Shown here piece by piece: positions 60,775 through 64,000 of a stretch of DNA of 64,000 nucleotides. Below the pieces are notes generated by a model. It ran no database searches, had not been told where the DNA came from, and saw only the letters and a list, made by a program, of their open reading frames with translations. How positions within the stretch are numbered: position 1 is the stretch's first letter; each line of letters begins with the position of its first letter. Made by a program: the position numbers and the translations under genes. Source of the DNA: Mycolicibacterium sediminis (GTDB lineage: Bacteria; Actinomycetota; Actinomycetes; Mycobacteriales; Mycobacteriaceae); NCBI RefSeq assembly GCF_010731735.1, contig NZ_AP022588.1:1116001-1180000 (forward strand), given 5' to 3'.

Positions 60775-62097
60775 TCAGGCGTCGGCTGCGGTCGGCACGG
60801 ACAGGGGACGACGCACCATGAACCCGTAGAAGCAGGCGCCGAGGATGGCGATCCCCCCGGCCAGCAGGAACGACGGCGTGTACGACCCGGTCCGGTCGAC
60901 GATCACGCCGGTCAGCACCGGTGCGAGTGCACCACCGAAGTACCCGCCGAAGTTCATGATGCCGCCGAACTGGGCGGCGTGGGTGTCGGGCACGATGTCG
61001 CTGGTGAGCGCCCAGGATTGGGCCTGCACCGCGGCGATGAGACCCAGTGCGGCACAGAGCACCACGATCGCCCACGCGAGGTTGTGCACGAAAGGCACGA
61101 TGCACACCAGGATCCCGACGCCGATGGACCCACCGATCAGGATCGCCTTCTTCGATCCGAATGCGGTCATCCCCCGTCGGCGCACCAGCGTGACGGTGAG
61201 CCGACCCGCGTAGATGCCCGTTATCGCCGCGGCCAGGTACGGGATCGCCGCGACCCAGCCGGTCTTGGCGATCGAGACACCGAGGGTGTCCTGCAGGAAC
61301 AGTGGCAGGAAGGTGATGAAGATGTTCCAGATCCAGATCGAGGTGAAGAACCCGAGCATCATGCCCCAGGTCTGGGTGTAGGAGAAGAACTTGATCCACG
61401 GCAGGTGCGCCTTGGGCTGGGTGGTGTCATCGCGTCCCGCCACGATGTGCCGATATTCCTCGTCGCTCAGCCGTTTGGAGTCCTCCGGAGCCCGGTACCA
61501 GGCCCAGAATGCCACGGCCAGAATGAGTCCCACGAGTCCGATGATCAGGAACATCGCGCGCCATCCCAGTGCCAGGGTCAGCACCGTGAGAACGGGCGGC
61601 GCGATCGCCGAACCCCACTTGGATCCCGAGTCCCAGATGCCCGCGGCCTGGCCCCGCTCCTCACGCGGAAACCAAGCGGTGGTGATCTTGCTGCAGTTCG
61701 GCGAGTTGGGCGACTCACCGACGCCGAGCAGGAACCGGAAGAGGAGGAAGTGCGTCATCGTGTGACCGATGGACATCAGCGCCGTGGCGAGCGACCAGAT
61801 GCCGACCGCCGCGAAGTACATCCTGCGCGCGCCCAGCTTGTCGATGAGGTAGCCGGCGGGCAGCTGGCAGACCGCGTAGGTCCACGAGAAGACCGCGCCC
61901 ATCAGCCCGATGTCGGTCTTCGTCAGGCCGAGTTCCGCAATCATGTGGGGGGCGGCAATCGAGACCGACGAGCGGTCCATGTAGTTGAGGATGCCGGCCA
62001 GCAACAGCCAGCCGAGCATCCAGTACCGCAGGTTCTTTACCTTCTTGCCGTCGTGCTCGCGGCGAGTTTCACTGCGCGCCTGGGGTTGTGGAACCAT
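60775..62097 (-). CDS. MFS transporter of the anion:cation symporter family (sugar-acid type)
   Basis: A 440-residue MFS protein with 12 helices. GILNYMDRSSVSIAAPHM in helix 1, DKLGARRMYFAAVGIWSLAT in loop 2-3 and FRFLLGVGESPNSPNCSKIT around helix 4 are the hallmarks of the ACS group including ExuT/GudP/GarP (hexuronate, glucarate, galactarate symporters). A sugar acid or related carboxylate is therefore the likely substrate. AAAGGAG precedes the ATG. It is 39 bases after the SDR and 28 bases before the 2-hydroxyacid dehydrogenase. Confidence 0.92.
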   Translation of the reverse strand: MVPQPQARSETRREHDGKKVKNLRYWMLGWLLLAGILNYMDRSSVSIAAPHMIAELGLTKTDIGLMGAVFSWTYAVCQLPAGYLIDKLGARRMYFAAVGIWSLATALMSIGHTMTHFLLFRFLLGVGESPNSPNCSKITTAWFPREERGQAAGIWDSGSKWGSAIAPPVLTVLTLALGWRAMFLIIGLVGLILAVAFWAWYRAPEDSKRLSDEEYRHIVAGRDDTTQPKAHLPWIKFFSYTQTWGMMLGFFTSIWIWNIFITFLPLFLQDTLGVSIAKTGWVAAIPYLAAAITGIYAGRLTVTLVRRRGMTAFGSKKAILIGGSIGVGILVCIVPFVHNLAWAIVVLCAALGLIAAVQAQSWALTSDIVPDTHAAQFGGIMNFGGYFGGALAPVLTGVIVDRTGSYTPSFLLAGGIAILGACFYGFMVRRPLSVPTAADA

Positions 62098-62136
62098 GAC
62101 ACTCCTTTGTGCGAGAACGCAGATGGTTGACGGTGG

Positions 62137-62910
62137 TCAGTTGACGACGAGGCCGCCGTTGACGTTGTAGACGGCCGCCGTGATGAAGCCGGCGTCCTCG
62201 GACAGCAGGAACTCGATCGTTGCGGCGATGTCCTCGGTGCGGCCCACGCGGTCGACGAGCAGCCCCTTGACCATCTCGGCCTTCCGCTCGTCGGTGAGTG
62301 CGCCGCCCATGATGTCGGTGTCGATCGGGCCGGGGCTCACGACGTTCACGGTGACGCCGAACACGCCCACCTCGCGCGCCACGGCACGACTGAAGCCGAT
62401 TACCGAGGCCTTGGACGCCGAATACGGCACCTTGCTGTACGTGCCGCCGCCGAGTTGGGCCGAGGCCGATGACAGGTTGACCACCCGCCCCACTCCGCGC
62501 GCCACCATGCCGCGAATCGCACGCTGGTTGACCACGAAGGTGCCGGTGCTGTTGATGTCGAGCACCCGGTTCCACTCGTCGAGGGTCAGCTCGAGGAACG
62601 GAGTGGGTGAGGCCACGCCTGCGCCGTGGGCCAGCCCGACGACCGGTGGCAGTTCGGCCTCGATCGCGGTGAACGCGCGGTCCACCGACTCGGGGTCCAC
62701 GATGTCGACGCCGTAGCCGGTGACCGTTGTCCGCGACTCCCCGTCGACCTCCCGTGCGAAGTCGACGACCGCTGCTTCGTCGACGTCGAGCGCAGCGACG
62801 TGCCAGCCGGCCGCCGCCAGTCGGCGCACCGTGGTCCGGCCGATGCCACGGGCCGAGCCGGCACCGGTGACTACGGCAGTGCGTTCAGGTGGAAAGGCGT
62901 GCGATGTCAT
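62137..62910 (-). CDS. short-chain dehydrogenase/reductase
   Basis: A 257-residue SDR: TGAGSARGIGRTT cofactor loop, AHGAGV in the NNAG position, catalytic Ser in NLSSASA, YSASK active site and a C-terminal AAVYNVNGGLVVN. ALDVDEAAV after strand 2 has an Asp, indicating NAD preference. It is the first gene of the operon with the MFS transporter and 2-hydroxyacid dehydrogenase, divergent from the SorC-type regulator. It probably oxidises an alcohol group of the imported compound. GGAAGGAA lies upstream of the ATG. Confidence 0.92.
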   Translation of the reverse strand: MTSHAFPPERTAVVTGAGSARGIGRTTVRRLAAAGWHVAALDVDEAAVVDFAREVDGESRTTVTGYGVDIVDPESVDRAFTAIEAELPPVVGLAHGAGVASPTPFLELTLDEWNRVLDINSTGTFVVNQRAIRGMVARGVGRVVNLSSASAQLGGGTYSKVPYSASKASVIGFSRAVAREVGVFGVTVNVVSPGPIDTDIMGGALTDERKAEMVKGLLVDRVGRTEDIAATIEFLLSEDAGFITAAVYNVNGGLVVN

Positions 62911-63065
62911 GTGTGGTTCCTTCCCCTAGAGGGTCTCGATGCGGCCGAGTGAAGCGTCGACAGGGCTTCGACAACTCCCCCCATTGCGCTCGACGTCTCT
63001 CTGATAGTGACCTGGGTAACAACTCACGTCGACTCTATTGCTATATCCCACGTGCACGTCAAGGC

Positions 63066-63107
63066 CGTTTGAGCGATGTTTTTTCTCGTAAATGGCTCGT
63101 TTGAACG
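63066..63107. promoter_or_regulatory. candidate SorC-type operator repeats
   Basis: CGTTTGAGCG (from 63066) and CGTTTGAACG (from 63098) are near-identical decamers 32 bp apart, about three helical turns, in a comparatively AT-rich divergent promoter region. The second is nearly self-complementary. Confidence 0.45.
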
Positions 63108-63131
63108 GTCTTGTAGGTCTAATTTGGGAAT

Positions 63132-64000
63132 ATGCTTCACGACGAACATGCCGGTTCGGTCACTGACGAGGATGCCGAAGACCAGAACGGGTTGGCCGAC
63201 GACGACCGACTGCGAGTGGCAGACGCAGCTGAGCTCTACTACCTACGGGGCTTGAAAGTGGAGGACGTCGGCAAGCGACTGCACCTCTCCCGATCGACGG
63301 TGTCGCGGATGCTCGCCAAGGCGCGCCAGCATGGCGTCGTCGAATTCGTCATGCATCGCAGCGCGGACCGGTCGTCACTACTGGCGGCCCGACTCGGTCA
63401 GCGTTTTGGGGTTCGCGCCGTGGTGGCCGACGTCCCCGACGACGACGACGGTCGGGATGCAGCCCGACTCGATCTGGTTGCCCGACAGGCGGCGCAGCGG
63501 CTCATCGCCGTGGTCGGCACCGATACGACGGTGGCGGTGGCGTGGGGCAGCACGGTCGAGGCCGTATCCAGGCACCTGCTCGTCAGCCCGGTCCGCGGTG
63601 CCCGCGTCGTGCAACTCAACGGTTCGGGAAACACCGTCGCATCCGGCGTCCTCAACGCCAGTCAGCTGCTCGACAGGTTCGCGCAAGCGTTCTCGGCATC
63701 GACCCATCACTTCCCGGCTCCCGCCCTGTTCGATTCGGCGGCCACCCGCGAGGCCATGTGGGAGGAGCGGTCCATCCAGCGCGTTCTGGCCCTACGTCGT
63801 AGCGCCGACGTGGCGGTGTTCTCGGTGGGAGCGCTGGACGGCGAGGCTCCCGGCCACCTGTACCGGACCGGCTACCTCGACGCGGTAGACCTGCAAGAGC
63901 TGCGCAGGCAGGGCGTGGTCGGTGACATCGGCACGGTGTTCATGCGCGAAGACGGGAGTTCCGACGGCCTGGCGGTCAACGAGCGAAGCACCGGAATGCC
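63132..64000 (+). CDS. SorC/DeoR-family sugar-binding transcriptional regulator, 3' end cut by window edge
   Basis: The first 289 residues of a SorC-type regulator. The helix-turn-helix is near residues 33-60 (AELYYLRGLKVEDVGKRLHL, then SRSTVSRMLAKARQHGVVEF). The sugar-binding domain follows: VAWGSTVEAVSRHLL, GARVVQLNGSGNTVASGVLN and VAVFSVGALDGEAP, a region that binds phosphorylated sugars or polyols in this family. It is divergent from the SDR/MFS/2-hydroxyacid dehydrogenase operon and is its probable regulator. About 20-30 residues at the C-terminus are missing. Confidence 0.92.
   Translation, partial: MLHDEHAGSVTDEDAEDQNGLADDDRLRVADAAELYYLRGLKVEDVGKRLHLSRSTVSRMLAKARQHGVVEFVMHRSADRSSLLAARLGQRFGVRAVVADVPDDDDGRDAARLDLVARQAAQRLIAVVGTDTTVAVAWGSTVEAVSRHLLVSPVRGARVVQLNGSGNTVASGVLNASQLLDRFAQAFSASTHHFPAPALFDSAATREAMWEERSIQRVLALRRSADVAVFSVGALDGEAPGHLYRTGYLDAVDLQELRRQGVVGDIGTVFMREDGSSDGLAVNERSTGM

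Overview
The window is GC-rich, densely coded chromosomal DNA from an actinobacterium, most likely a rapidly growing Mycobacteriaceae (Mycolicibacterium-like). The evidence is a PknB-type kinase, an NHL-sensor Ser/Thr kinase beside an EmbR-type regulator, a Tat-exported DUF1906 protein of the Rv2525c type, a PGRS glycine-rich protein, a molybdopterin oxidoreductase/membrane pair resembling Rv0218/Rv0219, and mycothiol- and F420-type enzyme families. I see no rRNA, tRNA, CRISPR array, transposase or prophage. These assignments come from motif and sequence recognition, without database searches.

Layout. 1-8.2 kb: PknB-like kinase (cut by the window edge), envelope proteins, a methyltransferase, an NDH-2-like flavoprotein, an anchored beta-propeller and a homocysteine methyltransferase-like/cupin pair. 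8.3-12.3 kb: a signalling island in which an NHL-propeller kinase and an EmbR-like SARP-FHA regulator overlap by 4 bases and are flanked, in inverted orientation, by two near-identical genes for small secreted proteins with His-rich tails. Both duplicates keep the same promoter, with 11-bp-spaced direct repeats of the kind SARP regulators bind. 12.5-25.4 kb: orphan solute-binding protein, GDSL esterase/APC permease pair, secreted and lipoproteins, and an ABC importer operon with a palindrome over its predicted start of transcription. 25.7-36.8 kb: PGRS protein, LysR/hydrolase/SDR group, MFS/SDR pair, flavoprotein and TetR.

36.9-48 kb: membrane molybdopterin oxidoreductase (frameshifted), a nitrilase/HisD-like dehydrogenase/APC permease group with a divergent LysR, then single enzymes. 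48-64 kb: a catabolic region with UbiX-UbiD, an oxalate-decarboxylase-like bicupin (frameshifted) and an MFS transporter; a pyruvate/indolepyruvate-decarboxylase-type enzyme; a LysR with AlsS-AlsD (acetolactate to acetoin) and an AhpD-like protein; and a 2-hydroxyacid dehydrogenase/MFS/SDR operon divergent from a SorC-type regulator cut by the window end.

Three genes (near 23830, 37731 and 49830) are each broken by what looks like a single missing base, with the lost frame continuing intact. That pattern may be sequencing error or recent decay, and all three are annotated as interrupted genes. The most system-like novelty is the 8.3-12.3 kb island: sensor kinase, FHA regulator, two matching target promoters and two secreted products in one 4-kb symmetrical unit.
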